Shown here one piece after another: positions 36,268 to 45,580 of a stretch of DNA of 64,000 nt (positions within the stretch are counted from its first letter, which is position 1; each line of letters begins with the position of its first letter). A model generated the notes under the pieces. The model ran no database searches. It worked only from the letters and a program-made list of their open reading frames with translations, and had not been told where the DNA came from. Location of the stretch: assembly GCF_021044755.1 (NCBI RefSeq), contig NZ_JAJNOR010000007.1:66157-130156 (forward strand). The letters are read 5' to 3'. Made by a program: the position numbers and the translations under genes. This DNA is from Lientehia hominis. GTDB lineage: Bacteria > Bacillota > Clostridia > Lachnospirales > Lachnospiraceae.

Positions 36268-36296
36268 TTTACTTTGGGATTTAAATATACTATAAT
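36268..36296 (+). promoter_or_regulatory. Promoter of metG
   Basis: TTTACT (36268-36273), 17 bases, TATAAT (36291-36296), 40 bases before the metG start. No T-box is seen, so metG is apparently not controlled by tRNA charging. Confidence 0.72.
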
Positions 36297-36335
36297 CGAA
36301 TTTCAGAACAGTTTTATTTTGATGGAGGGACAAAG

Positions 36336-38282
36336 ATGGCAAAAACACCTTATTATATGACTACGGCCATTGCCTATACCTCGGGCAAGCCGCACATCGG
36401 CAATACCTATGAGATCGTCCTGGCGGACAGCATCGCCCGGTATAAAAGGGAACAGGGATATGATGTGTTCTTCCAGACCGGGACGGACGAGCACGGGCAG
36501 AAGATTGAGCTGAAAGCTCAGGAAGCCGGCATCACTCCGAAGGAATTTGTGGACAATGTGGCGGGCGAGATAAAGAGGATCTGGGATCTGATGGATACCT
36601 CCTATGATAAATTTATCCGTACCACAGACGCGGACCATGAGGCGCAGGTACAGAAAATATTCAGGAAATTATATGAGCAGGGCGATATTTATAAAGGATA
36701 TTATGAGGGATTATACTGCACTCCCTGTGAATCCTTCTTTACGGAATCTCAGCTGGTGGACGGGAAGTGCCCTGACTGCGGAAGAGAGGTGCAGCCAGCT
36801 AAGGAAGAGGCATACTTTTTCAAAATGAGTAAGTATGCTCCCAGGCTGATCGAATATATCAACGAACATCCAGAGTTCATCCAGCCGGTTTCCAGAAAAA
36901 ATGAGATGATGAACAACTTCCTGCTTCCGGGTCTCCAGGATCTGTGCGTTTCCAGGACCTCCTTTAAATGGGGCATCCCGGTCGACTTTGACCCAAAGCA
37001 TGTGATCTACGTATGGCTTGATGCGCTGACCAACTATATCACAGGAATCGGCTATGAGTGTGACGGAAAAAGCAGCGGACAGTTTGACAAATGCTGGCCC
37101 GCGGATCTGCACCTTATCGGCAAGGATATCATCCGGTTCCATACCATCTACTGGCCCATATTCCTGATGGCTTTGGACCTGCCCCTTCCCAAGCAGATAT
37201 TTGGTCATCCCTGGCTGCTTCAGGGCGACGGAAAAATGAGCAAGTCCAAAGGCAACGTTCTCTATGCCGATGATCTGGCGGATTATTTCGGGGTGGATGC
37301 GGTACGGTATTTCGTACTTCATGAGATGCCCTTTGACAATGACGGCGTGATTTCCTGGGAGCTGATGGTCGAGCGGCTGAATTCTGACCTGGCCAATACG
37401 CTGGGCAATTTGGTGAACAGGACGATTTCCATGTCCAACAAATATTTCGGCGGAGTGGTAAAGGATTCCGGGACCTCTGAGCCGGTGGATGGGGAATTAA
37501 AAGCGGCAGTTCTTGAAACGGCAGAAAAAGTAGAAGCGAAGATGAACGAGCTGCGGGTGGCGGATGCGATCAGTGAGATTTTTTCCATGTTCAAACGCTG
37601 CAATAAATATATAGATGAGACCATGCCTTGGGCTTTGGCTAAGGATGAGTCCAAAAAGCTCAGGCTGGAGACCGTGCTCTACAATCTGGTGGAGAGCATC
37701 TGCATCGGGGCAAGCCTTTTAGAATCCTTCATGCCTTCCACCTCAAAGAAGATACTGGCGCAGGTGAACGGAAGCAAACGCAGCTTGGAGGATATGAAGA
37801 AATTCGGTCAGTATCCTTCCGGAAATAAGGTGGCGGAGAAGCCGGAGATACTCTTTGCCCGTCTGGATGTGAATGAGGTGCTGGCAGATGTGGCTGAGAG
37901 GTTTGGGAAAACAGCCGGCAAGGAAGAAGAAACCGGTATAGATATGGAAGCAAAGCCGGAGGTGACCATTGACGATTTTGGAAAGCTTCAGTTCCAGGTG
38001 GGAGAGATCATTGCCTGCGAAGCAGTGAAAAAGTCTAAGAAGCTCCTTTGTTCCCAGGTAAAGGTTGGCAGCCAGGTGCGTCAGATCGTATCCGGCATAA
38101 AGGGTTTTTATACCCCGGAAGAGATGGTGGGCAAAAAGGTCATGGTGGTGACTAACCTGAAGCCAGCGAAACTGGCGGGCATCCTTTCGGAAGGGATGCT
38201 GCTCTGTGCGGAGGATGCGGAAGGCAATCTGGCGCTGATGACGCCGGAGAAGGATATGCCCTCCGGAGCAGAGATCTGTTAA
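36336..38282 (+). CDS. metG: Methionyl-tRNA synthetase
   Basis: Charges tRNA(Met) and initiator tRNA with methionine. 648 residues. The class-I motifs are the HIGN sequence (19-22) in GKPHIGNTYEIV and KMSKS (about 299-303). The zinc knuckle has CTPC (about 128-131) and CPDC (about 145-148), one of the known bacterial types. The helical anticodon-binding domain follows, and the C-terminal 110 residues are a dimerising tRNA-binding (EMAP/Trbp) domain with FQVGEIIACEAVKKSKKLL. It heads the metG-tatD-rsmA cluster common in Firmicutes, although a terminator separates it from the next gene. Confidence 0.97.
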   Translation: MAKTPYYMTTAIAYTSGKPHIGNTYEIVLADSIARYKREQGYDVFFQTGTDEHGQKIELKAQEAGITPKEFVDNVAGEIKRIWDLMDTSYDKFIRTTDADHEAQVQKIFRKLYEQGDIYKGYYEGLYCTPCESFFTESQLVDGKCPDCGREVQPAKEEAYFFKMSKYAPRLIEYINEHPEFIQPVSRKNEMMNNFLLPGLQDLCVSRTSFKWGIPVDFDPKHVIYVWLDALTNYITGIGYECDGKSSGQFDKCWPADLHLIGKDIIRFHTIYWPIFLMALDLPLPKQIFGHPWLLQGDGKMSKSKGNVLYADDLADYFGVDAVRYFVLHEMPFDNDGVISWELMVERLNSDLANTLGNLVNRTISMSNKYFGGVVKDSGTSEPVDGELKAAVLETAEKVEAKMNELRVADAISEIFSMFKRCNKYIDETMPWALAKDESKKLRLETVLYNLVESICIGASLLESFMPSTSKKILAQVNGSKRSLEDMKKFGQYPSGNKVAEKPEILFARLDVNEVLADVAERFGKTAGKEEETGIDMEAKPEVTIDDFGKLQFQVGEIIACEAVKKSKKLLCSQVKVGSQVRQIVSGIKGFYTPEEMVGKKVMVVTNLKPAKLAGILSEGMLLCAEDAEGNLALMTPEKDMPSGAEIC

Positions 38283-38350
38283 GAGCACAGGTTCACCCTT
38301 AAATAAACCCCTTCGGGTGGGCGCGCTTCGTGCGTCAAGGTATAAGAATG

Positions 38351-38387
38351 CCGGGCATCGCTGGGAAGAAGGGTGCCCGGTGTTTTT
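38351..38387 (+). terminator. Terminator after metG
   Basis: CCGGGCA (38351-38357) pairs with TGCCCGG (38374-38380), followed by TGTTTTT. The 16-base loop is long. Two small TTCG-loop hairpins lie just upstream (38307-38335). Confidence 0.75.
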
Positions 38388-38489
38388 CGTCCCGGCAGCG
38401 GGAAAAAATTGGGGGAAAACGCGCAGGCGTTTCAGGAAGGCGGCAAAACTCCTTCCGGGATAAAAAATGAGAAAAAGGAGAGGGTATTT

Positions 38490-39104
38490 ATGGAAGTTAA
38501 AAAAGTAACAGACAAGGAATTTAAAAAGTATGGCGCGATAGTGGAAGGAATGGATTTCTCCGGATTGGTGGACTGGGCGAAAACAACGCCGGCTCCTGAT
38601 GAGGTGATTTATGAGCCTTCTGTGAAAGAGGCCGAGGAAATGGAGATCTGTGAGGCCATCAGCCGTCAGATTTATGGAGAAATGCCGATTCAGATTGGTT
38701 ACTGCAACGGAAAGAATCATAAAGCGGATACGATGGAATATCACAGAGGTGAAGAACTGGATATTGCGGTGACGGATATGATCGTGGTCGTGGGAAGCCG
38801 CGGAGATATGGACACCATGACAACGTTTGACCTGTCCAATGCAGAGGCATTTTTGGTGCCTGCTGGAACCGCCGTCCTTCTTTACAGCAGCACGCTTCAT
38901 TATGCGCCCTGCAGCGCCGGCGCCGGCGTATTCCAGTGCATCATTGTGCTGCCGGAAGGAACTAACGTGTCCAGTGAAAAGAAGAACCAGATGCAGACAG
39001 AAGAGGATAAGCTGCTCTGCATGAAAAATAAATGGGTCCTGACCCATCCGGACAGCGGAGAAGATTTTTATCCGGGCTTAAAAGGAGATATTATCCGGGT
39101 GTGA
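38490..39104 (+). CDS. DUF4867-like cupin-type protein
   Basis: 204 residues, beginning at ATG 38490 (MEVKKVTDKEFKKYG) with AAAGGAGAGGG upstream; the longer frame from 38373 would start inside the terminator. Text and length fit my memory of the DUF4867 family of Firmicutes. Seen: a strand-rich core with YHRGEELDIAVTDM, SNAEAFLVPAGTAVLLYSST and LHYAPC, a cupin-like barrel with candidate metal ligands His and Glu. Function is not established. It precedes tatD by 29 bases and is probably in its operon. Confidence 0.65.
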   Translation: MEVKKVTDKEFKKYGAIVEGMDFSGLVDWAKTTPAPDEVIYEPSVKEAEEMEICEAISRQIYGEMPIQIGYCNGKNHKADTMEYHRGEELDIAVTDMIVVVGSRGDMDTMTTFDLSNAEAFLVPAGTAVLLYSSTLHYAPCSAGAGVFQCIIVLPEGTNVSSEKKNQMQTEEDKLLCMKNKWVLTHPDSGEDFYPGLKGDIIRV

Positions 39105-39133
39105 CAAGGGAAGCCGGGGAAATGGAGTAAACC

Positions 39134-39907
39134 ATGATTTTTGACAGCCATGCTCATTACGATGATGAGGCTTTTGACGAAGACCGGGATGAGATACTTT
39201 CTTCTCTGAGAGCAGGGGGAATCGGCCGGGTGGTCAATATAGGGGCGAGCCTGGAGACGACGAAGAACGCCATAGCGCTTGCGGAGCGGTATCCATTTCT
39301 TTTCGCCGCGGCCGGAGTCCATCCCAGCGATACCGGCGAGCTGACAGAGGACAATTTTTCTTATATTGAAAAAGCGCTTCAGATGCCGAAGGTGGTGGCG
39401 CTGGGAGAAATCGGACTGGATTACCATTGGGATGAGCCAGGACGGCCAGTACAGAAAAAATGGTTTGAACGCCAGCTTCTTCTTGCCGGAGAAATGAAGA
39501 TGCCGGTAGTTATCCACAGTAGGGAAGCGGCTCAGGATACCTATGATATCATGAAGGCGTCGGGAGCGGCACAGATGCAGGGGGTGATTCACTGCTTTTC
39601 CTACGGACCGGAAATGGCCGAAAAATTTCTGGAATGGGGTTATTATCTGGGAATCGGCGGCGTTATCACCTTTTCCAACGGAAAAAAGCTGAAAGAGGTG
39701 GTGAAGCATATGCCTCTGGACAAGATGCTTTTGGAGACAGACTGCCCGTATCTTTCGCCGGTGCCGAACCGGGGGAAGCGGAACAATTCGCTAAATCTTC
39801 ACTACGTGGTAAAAGCAGTCGCGGAGCTTAAGGGGATTTCAGAAGAGACCGTGGAAAGAGTCACCTATGAGAACGCCTGCCGGTTCTACCGCCTGGACAC
39901 TGAATGA
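39134..39907 (+). CDS. tatD: TatD-family metal-dependent hydrolase
   Basis: 257 residues. The metal-binding motifs of the amidohydrolase-type barrel are present: FDSHAHYD (about 3-10), the GEIGLDYHW segment (about 92-100), PVVIHSREA (about 118-126), VIHCFSY (about 146-152) and ETDCPYLSP (about 198-206). TatD enzymes are deoxyribonucleases acting on single-stranded or damaged DNA ends. It sits upstream of rsmA as in many Firmicutes; the RNase M5 gene often found between them is absent here. Start ATG follows GGGGAAATGGAG. Confidence 0.94.
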   Translation: MIFDSHAHYDDEAFDEDRDEILSSLRAGGIGRVVNIGASLETTKNAIALAERYPFLFAAAGVHPSDTGELTEDNFSYIEKALQMPKVVALGEIGLDYHWDEPGRPVQKKWFERQLLLAGEMKMPVVIHSREAAQDTYDIMKASGAAQMQGVIHCFSYGPEMAEKFLEWGYYLGIGGVITFSNGKKLKEVVKHMPLDKMLLETDCPYLSPVPNRGKRNNSLNLHYVVKAVAELKGISEETVERVTYENACRFYRLDTE

Positions 39908-39923
39908 GAAAGGAAAAAATCCC

Positions 39924-40805
39924 ATGGCGAATCTGGGGAATCCCAAGAATACCATAGAAATCATCCAGAAATACGAGTTTGCATTTCAGAAAAGGTTTGG
40001 ACAAAATTTTCTTATAGATACCCATGTGCTGGATAAGATCATCCGGGCCTCGGGAGTCACGAAAGAGGATTTTGTGCTGGAGATCGGGCCGGGAATCGGC
40101 ACCATGACTCAGTACCTGGCGGAGGCAGCCAGAGCTGTCTGCGCGGTGGAGATAGACCGGAACCTGATACCGATTCTGGAGGAGACACTGGCCGGCTATG
40201 AAAATGTAGCGGTCATCAATGAGGATATCCTGAAGGTAGATGTGGCAAAGCTGGCGGAGGAAAAAAACGGGGGACGGCCCATCAAGGTAGTGGCCAACCT
40301 GCCCTATTATATCACGACGCCGATCATCATGGGGCTGTTCGAAAGCCATGTGCCGGTCGATAATATCACGATCATGGTGCAGAAAGAGGTTGCCGACCGG
40401 ATGCAGACAGGGCCGGGGAGCAAGGATTACGGCGCGCTGTCCTTGGCGGTCCAGTATTATGCGGAGCCGTACATTGTGGCCAACGTACCGCCGAACTGCT
40501 TTATGCCCAGACCAAAGGTGGGGTCCGCGGTCATCCGCCTGACACGCCACCGGGAGCCGGCTGTGCAGGTAAAGGATGAGAAGCTACTGTTCCGTCTGAT
40601 CCGCGCTTCTTTTAACCAGAGGAGAAAAACTCTTCAGAATGGATGGAGCAATTCATCGGAACTTTCCTTTTCGAAGGAAGAGATCGCGGAGGTCATAAGG
40701 GCGATGGGGCTTTCCTCCACAGTGCGGGGAGAGACGCTCACGCTGGAGCAGTTTGCCGGACTCAGCAATCTTTTATCGGAGCTTGGCGGGGGAGAAACTG
40801 AATAA
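39924..40805 (+). CDS. rsmA: 16S rRNA dimethyladenosine transferase RsmA/KsgA
   Basis: Dimethylates the two adjacent adenines in the 3' terminal hairpin of 16S rRNA, with S-adenosylmethionine. 293 residues. SAM motif I is EIGPGIGT (53-60), motif IV is NLPYYITTP (about 121-129), preceded by the FGQNFL start typical of the family; the C-terminal helical domain contains RLIRASFNQRRKTLQN. Start ATG 39924 has GAGAAAGGA upstream and lies 16 bases after tatD; a frame start at 39867 falls inside tatD. A strong terminator follows. Confidence 0.96.
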   Translation: MANLGNPKNTIEIIQKYEFAFQKRFGQNFLIDTHVLDKIIRASGVTKEDFVLEIGPGIGTMTQYLAEAARAVCAVEIDRNLIPILEETLAGYENVAVINEDILKVDVAKLAEEKNGGRPIKVVANLPYYITTPIIMGLFESHVPVDNITIMVQKEVADRMQTGPGSKDYGALSLAVQYYAEPYIVANVPPNCFMPRPKVGSAVIRLTRHREPAVQVKDEKLLFRLIRASFNQRRKTLQNGWSNSSELSFSKEEIAEVIRAMGLSSTVRGETLTLEQFAGLSNLLSELGGGETE

Positions 40806-40821
40806 ACAGGAATATGAAGAG

Positions 40822-40851
40822 CCGTACCGGGGAGAAACCGGTACGGTTTTT
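40822..40851 (+). terminator. Terminator after rsmA
   Basis: CCGTACCGG, loop GGAGAAA, CCGGTACGG, then TTTTT: perfect 9-bp stem. Confidence 0.95.
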
Positions 40852-40939
40852 CATTGGGCAGGATTCTTTCAAGTTTTTTTCTTAAAATGGTCATATCTCC
40901 CGGATTCCCCGCATAAAATAGAGAGGAAGGAGTGGTAGT

Positions 40940-42259
40940 GTGGCAGAATATAGACGTTTTATCTCATATATATATGCCTATGAAGGCGATATGAAGACAA
41001 AGAATGTGGGCTTTGCCAAAATTGAGGCAAGGGGCGGACAATGCAGGATCAGCGTCAGTATTAAAGGAGCTTATGAATGCAGCGGCCGGGAATTGAATCT
41101 GTATGGTTATGGGAATCTGTCCGATAGCTTGCTGTTGGTGCCATTGGGACGGATCCCGGTGAGAAATGGAGTCGGAGAAGCTGTATTCGGGAAGCAGGAA
41201 GACGACCTGAGCGGAAGCGGCTTCGGACTTGATTTTGTCAGAGGCTTGTATCTGAGGAGCCAGGCCAGCGCAAGGAAATCCTATCTGACCACCTGGGACG
41301 ACGCCATTATACATATATCCAGCCTGCGGGAAGCACCTGTGGCGGGAGAAAACTGGAGAGGCGGACAAGGACTGCTGCTGAAAGCTGCGGAAGCCGCGGG
41401 AAGGCTGCAGGACGATCAGACGGATGGCCATAGGCTGGAGGAGGAAGAGACAGACCTTCTTTTTGGCATGGACACGGAATCTCCGGAAGAAAAAGAACAG
41501 GCTGAAGCGGAGCTGGAAAATCTGAAGCCAGAAGAGCCGAAATTGGAAGAGCCGGAACCGAAAGAACCAGAGCTGGAAGAAACGGAGCTGGAAGAAACGG
41601 AGCTGGATGAAGCGAGACCGAAGACGGCAGATTCTGCGGAATCAGAGCCGGAAAATGAGGTGGAAATGACCGCGGTGGCGGAAGCCGAGACGGAAGCGGC
41701 TGTTTCCGCGGAGGTATCCGAGATTTTGGAGACGTATACCGGCGGCTCGCCTGTATTGGAACGAGAGGACGGAAAAGAAGCGTTCAATCAGACGGAAAAC
41801 GAGTCCAAGGCGCCGGATCAGGATGAGGAACAGAGCGATACGTTCAGCGGACGGATGCCGGATGATTTTTATTACAGGGAAGGTTTTATGGAGCTGCCTC
41901 TGTGGGACTGCCTGAAAAAGGTGCTTCCGAGAAAACGGATCCTGGCAGAAGAGGGCTGGGAAGTGCTTCAGATCCATCTTCAGGATATCGGGAGGCTGCC
42001 TAAGGAAAACTGGCCTTACGGCAACAATAGTTTTGTACTTCACGGATATTACCAGTACCGGTATCTGATTCTGGCCAGAAGAAAAAGGGTGAGACGGGAA
42101 AAATTCCAGACAGAATATCAATACATTTTGGGCGTACCTGGAATCTTTAAGCCTCAGGAAAAGTTCATGGCATCCATGTTCGGGCTTCCGGACTTTAAAA
42201 AGGCCACAGGCCGCCGGGAAGAAAACTTCGGATTCTGGTGCGGCTCCATACAGTTATAA
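40940..42259 (+). CDS. Lineage-specific protein with acidic repeats (DUF6128-like)
   Basis: 439 residues from GTG 40940 with GGAAGGAG upstream. Three parts are visible: an ordered N-terminal domain (1-125; FISYIYAYEGDMKTKNVGFA and later LYLRSQASARKSYL), a Glu/Pro/Ala-rich middle (about 150-300) with near-tandem EEPEPKEPELEETELEETEL-like units, and an ordered C-terminal domain (about 305-439) with FMELPLWDCLKKVLPRK and VLHGYYQYRYLILARRK, ending in FGFWCGSIQL. It resembles a family I recall as DUF6128 from Lachnospiraceae. No enzymatic or membrane feature is seen. It precedes the spore protease gene by 111 bases; function unknown. Confidence 0.6.
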   Translation: MAEYRRFISYIYAYEGDMKTKNVGFAKIEARGGQCRISVSIKGAYECSGRELNLYGYGNLSDSLLLVPLGRIPVRNGVGEAVFGKQEDDLSGSGFGLDFVRGLYLRSQASARKSYLTTWDDAIIHISSLREAPVAGENWRGGQGLLLKAAEAAGRLQDDQTDGHRLEEEETDLLFGMDTESPEEKEQAEAELENLKPEEPKLEEPEPKEPELEETELEETELDEARPKTADSAESEPENEVEMTAVAEAETEAAVSAEVSEILETYTGGSPVLEREDGKEAFNQTENESKAPDQDEEQSDTFSGRMPDDFYYREGFMELPLWDCLKKVLPRKRILAEEGWEVLQIHLQDIGRLPKENWPYGNNSFVLHGYYQYRYLILARRKRVRREKFQTEYQYILGVPGIFKPQEKFMASMFGLPDFKKATGRREENFGFWCGSIQL

Positions 42260-42370
42260 TATCGGCCGATTTATATTTAGTTAAATATCTGGTTTATATT
42301 CCAGAAATTGGGCAATAATCCAGACAAAACTAAAAGTCCCTTTTGAAGGGATAAAAGAAACGGTGATATT

Positions 42371-42970
42371 ATGAACAGACAAATTTATTACCATAAAGCC
42401 GGAAAGTGGTTTTCTCCGGACTTATTTGGAGGACAGTTACAAAAATTAGTGTCAGAAGTAAAGAAAAATACGAAAAAAGAAAATATTTTGTTTCTTTGTA
42501 TAGGGAGCGACCGCTCTACAGGAGACAGCCTTGGACCTTTAGTGGGTTACAAGCTGAAAAAGACGAAGGGAGAAGAATACCGGGTATTTGGAACGTTGAC
42601 ACAGCCCATCCACGCAATCAATTTGAGTGAGACCATGGAGATGATACGGCAGTATTATCAGGATTCCATCATTGTGGCGGTGGATGCCTCGGTAGGAAAA
42701 TATGAACATGTGGGATATATTACGCTGGGGCGCGGCGCCATTCGGCCGGGGCTGGGGGTGAGTAAGAACCTGATGTCCGTTGGTGACATTTTCATCACGG
42801 GAATCGTGGGATATGGCGGAAATTTTGAACCGCTTTTGCAAAACACCCGCCTTTCTATAGTAATGGAGCTGGCAGACTGCATTTGTGCAGGAATCGGATG
42901 CGCCGGGCCCACGGATACAGAAAGGGACATGGAATATGGAAATACCCAGAAATATCAGGCAAATTGGTGA
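42371..42970 (+). CDS. yyaC: YyaC-like spore protease
   Basis: 199 residues of the YyaC family, relatives of the germination protease GPR. The signature GSDRSTGDSLGPLVG is at about 45-59, and the IIVAVDASVGKYEHVGYITL and GGNFEPLLQ segments follow as in the family. YyaC is a sporulation-associated protein whose protease action is inferred by homology. Its presence points to a spore-forming lineage. It overlaps the following LysM gene by 35 bases, so the two are translated together. The 111-base upstream gap holds a short TCCCTT/AAGGGA hairpin; I do not identify a sigma-factor box with confidence. Confidence 0.9.
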   Translation: MNRQIYYHKAGKWFSPDLFGGQLQKLVSEVKKNTKKENILFLCIGSDRSTGDSLGPLVGYKLKKTKGEEYRVFGTLTQPIHAINLSETMEMIRQYYQDSIIVAVDASVGKYEHVGYITLGRGAIRPGLGVSKNLMSVGDIFITGIVGYGGNFEPLLQNTRLSIVMELADCICAGIGCAGPTDTERDMEYGNTQKYQANW

Positions 42971-44216
42971 TATAGAGCATGACCTCCACCTATATATGGA
43001 GGATTATGTGGCGACCTTTATTGAAAAGATGAAAAAGCGGAACGACACCTGCATCGGCGTCTTTTTGGGACAGCAGGCAAAGGAGCAGGACATCCCCTGC
43101 CTGTTTGTCCGGGGAGCCGTGCTGGTGAAGGACTATGAAATAGAGGATGACCGGATCGTCATGACGGCTTCGGCATGGAACGGAGTGTATGAGCAGGCTG
43201 AGACCTGCTTTAAAGATGTGGAGATCTGCGGCTGGTTTCTGTGCAGCGGGGACAGTGGTCTGACGGATCTTTATAATCTGCAGAAGAGTCATAATGAGAA
43301 CTTCAAAAGTCAGAATCAGGTGCTTTTCCTGTACGACGGGAGCAGGGAGGAAGAAGCAGCCTACCGGTTTGATTTTCACGGAGCGCACCGACTGAAGGGC
43401 TACTACATATATTATGAGCGTAACGAACAGATGCAGGAATATATGATTTCCCTGGAACCGTCCAGAAAGACGGAATTCTCGCTGACACCGGCGTCCAGGG
43501 GAGTCTCTGACCAGGCGGCCAGACAGTTCCGCACGATCATGGAGACTAAGCAGGGAAAAGAGGGACAAGCAGTTAAAATGGCTGCCGGCTCCCAGGAAAA
43601 AGAAACTGCCGGTCAGAATAAAAAACAGGTGCCGGGGACGGGTGTTTCCCGGTTTTTAAGGACGGTCAGCGTGGCGGCCCTTTTGTGCGGCGCAGGATTT
43701 GGCATGGCAGCCTGGTATAAGTATGATAAAATGCAGGGTGTGAAAGATGTTTTGGCCGTATTTGCCGGAAAAGACAGTATTGTGGAGGAGACGACTTCGG
43801 CTGCCGGGGCCTCGGTGGGAAAGGAAGAGAGCGGACAGGCAGTGGTGAGCGAGGTGCCGGGCAACGTATACCCTTCTGAAGCGGCGTCCGGCAGTGAGAC
43901 CGTGCCGGGATCTTCCACGGCCGGGACAGATGCACAGACCTCCCAGACTCCTGCTGAGTCCGGAAGCGCGGAGACGACCGCCGAAGAAACGACGGCCGCA
44001 GAGACAACGTCTGCCGAGTCGGAAGGACAAGCAGCGGAGGCGCCTGTTTACCGGGAATATGTGGTACAGAGCGGGGATACCCTGAACAAGATCTGTGTGG
44101 AAATCTATGGTAATACCAATGCGTCTCTCGTTTCGGAAATCTGTTCACTCAACGGCATGGATAACGCAGACTTTATATTCGAAGGACAAACGCTCAAGCT
44201 TCCCGAAAAAGAATAG
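42936..44216 (+). CDS. LysM-domain membrane protein with unknown N-terminal domain
   Basis: 426 residues from ATG 42936 (MEIPRNIRQIGDIEHD), with AAAGGGA upstream, inside the end of yyaC. Residues 1-200 form a mixed alpha/beta domain (IEKMKKRNDTCIGVFLGQQ, then a strand-rich part with VLFLYDGSREEEAAYRFDF) that I cannot assign. A TM segment at about 240-262 follows, then a Ser/Thr/Glu-rich linker (about 275-370) and a C-terminal LysM domain (about 372-424; YVVQSGDTLNKICVEIYGN). LysM binds peptidoglycan or spore cortex, so the N-terminal domain would face the cytoplasm. Overlap with yyaC suggests a role in sporulation, not proved. Confidence 0.78.
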   Translation: MEIPRNIRQIGDIEHDLHLYMEDYVATFIEKMKKRNDTCIGVFLGQQAKEQDIPCLFVRGAVLVKDYEIEDDRIVMTASAWNGVYEQAETCFKDVEICGWFLCSGDSGLTDLYNLQKSHNENFKSQNQVLFLYDGSREEEAAYRFDFHGAHRLKGYYIYYERNEQMQEYMISLEPSRKTEFSLTPASRGVSDQAARQFRTIMETKQGKEGQAVKMAAGSQEKETAGQNKKQVPGTGVSRFLRTVSVAALLCGAGFGMAAWYKYDKMQGVKDVLAVFAGKDSIVEETTSAAGASVGKEESGQAVVSEVPGNVYPSEAASGSETVPGSSTAGTDAQTSQTPAESGSAETTAEETTAAETTSAESEGQAAEAPVYREYVVQSGDTLNKICVEIYGNTNASLVSEICSLNGMDNADFIFEGQTLKLPEKE

Positions 44217-44319
44217 AGGGATATAAAATGAAAAATACCAGGAATCTGATTTTAAGTAGTGCTATTATGGATTGTTTATTGTATAATTAAAATCTAGAAA
44301 ACAGGTAAGGAAGCTTGGA

Positions 44320-45546
44320 ATGGAAAACAAAAGAGACAGAGAAAAAAGAAAACGGCAGCTTCGCGAGGGTATCATTGACAGTGAGAACCTGGAACAGGAC
44401 GAGGATCTCCGGGAAGATATAAAAAAACATAGGCAATTCCGGGTAGTGATCACGGTTTTATTGATTGTCGTGATCGCAGCCGGACTTTTTGGGTATCACT
44501 ATTACCAGACGCATCACCAATACCAGAAATTCAGCGCCAAGTGGGAAAAGGAGCTGAGTGAGGGAAGCTTTTCCGGTTATGAGGCGTATGGAGAAAATGT
44601 GGTGAAGTATACTCGGGACGGAGCCTCTTATATCGACCGGCGCGGAGAAGAACTGTGGAACCAGGCATTTGAAATGAAATCTCCGTTCGCCCGAACCAGC
44701 GGGGACTATGTGGCGATTGCGGACAAGAACGGATATTCCATATACATCTGTGATAAAAGCGGGTGCCAGGGAGTGGTGACGACTACGCTGCCCATTTCCA
44801 AGGTGGCGGTTTCTTCCACTGGCGTGACCGTGGCAATCCTGGAAGACAGCAAAAGTAATTTTATCGCATTTTATGATAAATCGGGCACGAAGCTGAAAAT
44901 AGAAGTGCAGACGACGCTGGCAGGAAACGGATATCCCATCGATCTGAGTATTTCGCCTAACGGGATGCTTTTGATGGTTTCTTACGTTTACCTGGATCAG
45001 GGAATCATGCAGAATCAGGTGGTATTTTACAATTTTGACGAGGAAGGCCAGAATGTAAAGGACCGGCTGGTAGGGGGCTTTAAGGAATACGGCTCGAATA
45101 TGGTGGCAAAGGTGCAGTTTCTGGACGACCGGTATGCCTGCGCGTTTGCTCAGGACCGTCTGTGCTTTTATTCTCTTGAAAACACGGTAAAGCCGGAGCT
45201 TTTGCAGCAGGTTGATGTGGAAGGAGAGATCTCCAGTATCTTTTATTCGGACAAGTATGCCGGCATGATCGTTAAAAATGAGAATGGAGATAAAGAACTG
45301 ATGGTCTATGGGAGCTCGGGCAGGCTGGTATTCCGGAAGGATGTTGACATGGAATATGAAACCGCGGAAATCTCAGGAAACCATGTGCTCTTATACCGGG
45401 AAGCGGAGTGCTCAATCTATAATATGTCAGGAATCCTGAAATATCACGGGACTTTGGACGGCAGTATTGAGAAGCTCATTTGTCTCGGAGATAATAAATA
45501 TATCCAGATCGGCCCCCGGTTCATGAAAGAGCTGGAGCTGCAGTAA
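44320..45546 (+). CDS. DUF5711-like membrane-anchored beta-propeller protein
   Basis: 408 residues. A charged cytoplasmic N-terminus (1-40), one TM segment (about 42-60) and an extracytoplasmic domain of repeated short strands, for example YVAIADKNGYSIYICDKSG, VAVSSTGVTVAILEDSKSN and LVFRKDVDMEYETAEISG, which look like beta-propeller blades. It resembles the DUF5711 family I recall from Lachnospiraceae. No catalytic motif is visible. It precedes a nucleotidyltransferase gene by 34 bases and is likely co-transcribed with it. A TATAAT at 44282-44287 may be the -10 box. Confidence 0.68.
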   Translation: MENKRDREKRKRQLREGIIDSENLEQDEDLREDIKKHRQFRVVITVLLIVVIAAGLFGYHYYQTHHQYQKFSAKWEKELSEGSFSGYEAYGENVVKYTRDGASYIDRRGEELWNQAFEMKSPFARTSGDYVAIADKNGYSIYICDKSGCQGVVTTTLPISKVAVSSTGVTVAILEDSKSNFIAFYDKSGTKLKIEVQTTLAGNGYPIDLSISPNGMLLMVSYVYLDQGIMQNQVVFYNFDEEGQNVKDRLVGGFKEYGSNMVAKVQFLDDRYACAFAQDRLCFYSLENTVKPELLQQVDVEGEISSIFYSDKYAGMIVKNENGDKELMVYGSSGRLVFRKDVDMEYETAEISGNHVLLYREAECSIYNMSGILKYHGTLDGSIEKLICLGDNKYIQIGPRFMKELELQ

Positions 45547-45580
45547 AAACGGCGTACTGCCGATGCGAAAGAGGGAAAAT

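Noticed and set aside
38283..38350. Possible tRNA or small RNA after metG
   Set aside because: Small TTCG hairpins only; no cloverleaf and no promoter seen.
37743..39047. Minus-strand open frame of 434 codons opposite metG and the DUF4867-like gene
   Set aside because: Lies across two plus-strand genes and a terminator; His/Phe/Leu-rich text without family features.
40822..40846. Palindrome after rsmA considered as an operator
   Set aside because: T-run directly after it and position after a stop make it a terminator.
41520..41610. Near-tandem GAAGAGCCGGAA-like repeats
   Set aside because: They encode the acidic Pro/Glu linker of the 40940 gene and are not a separate DNA element.
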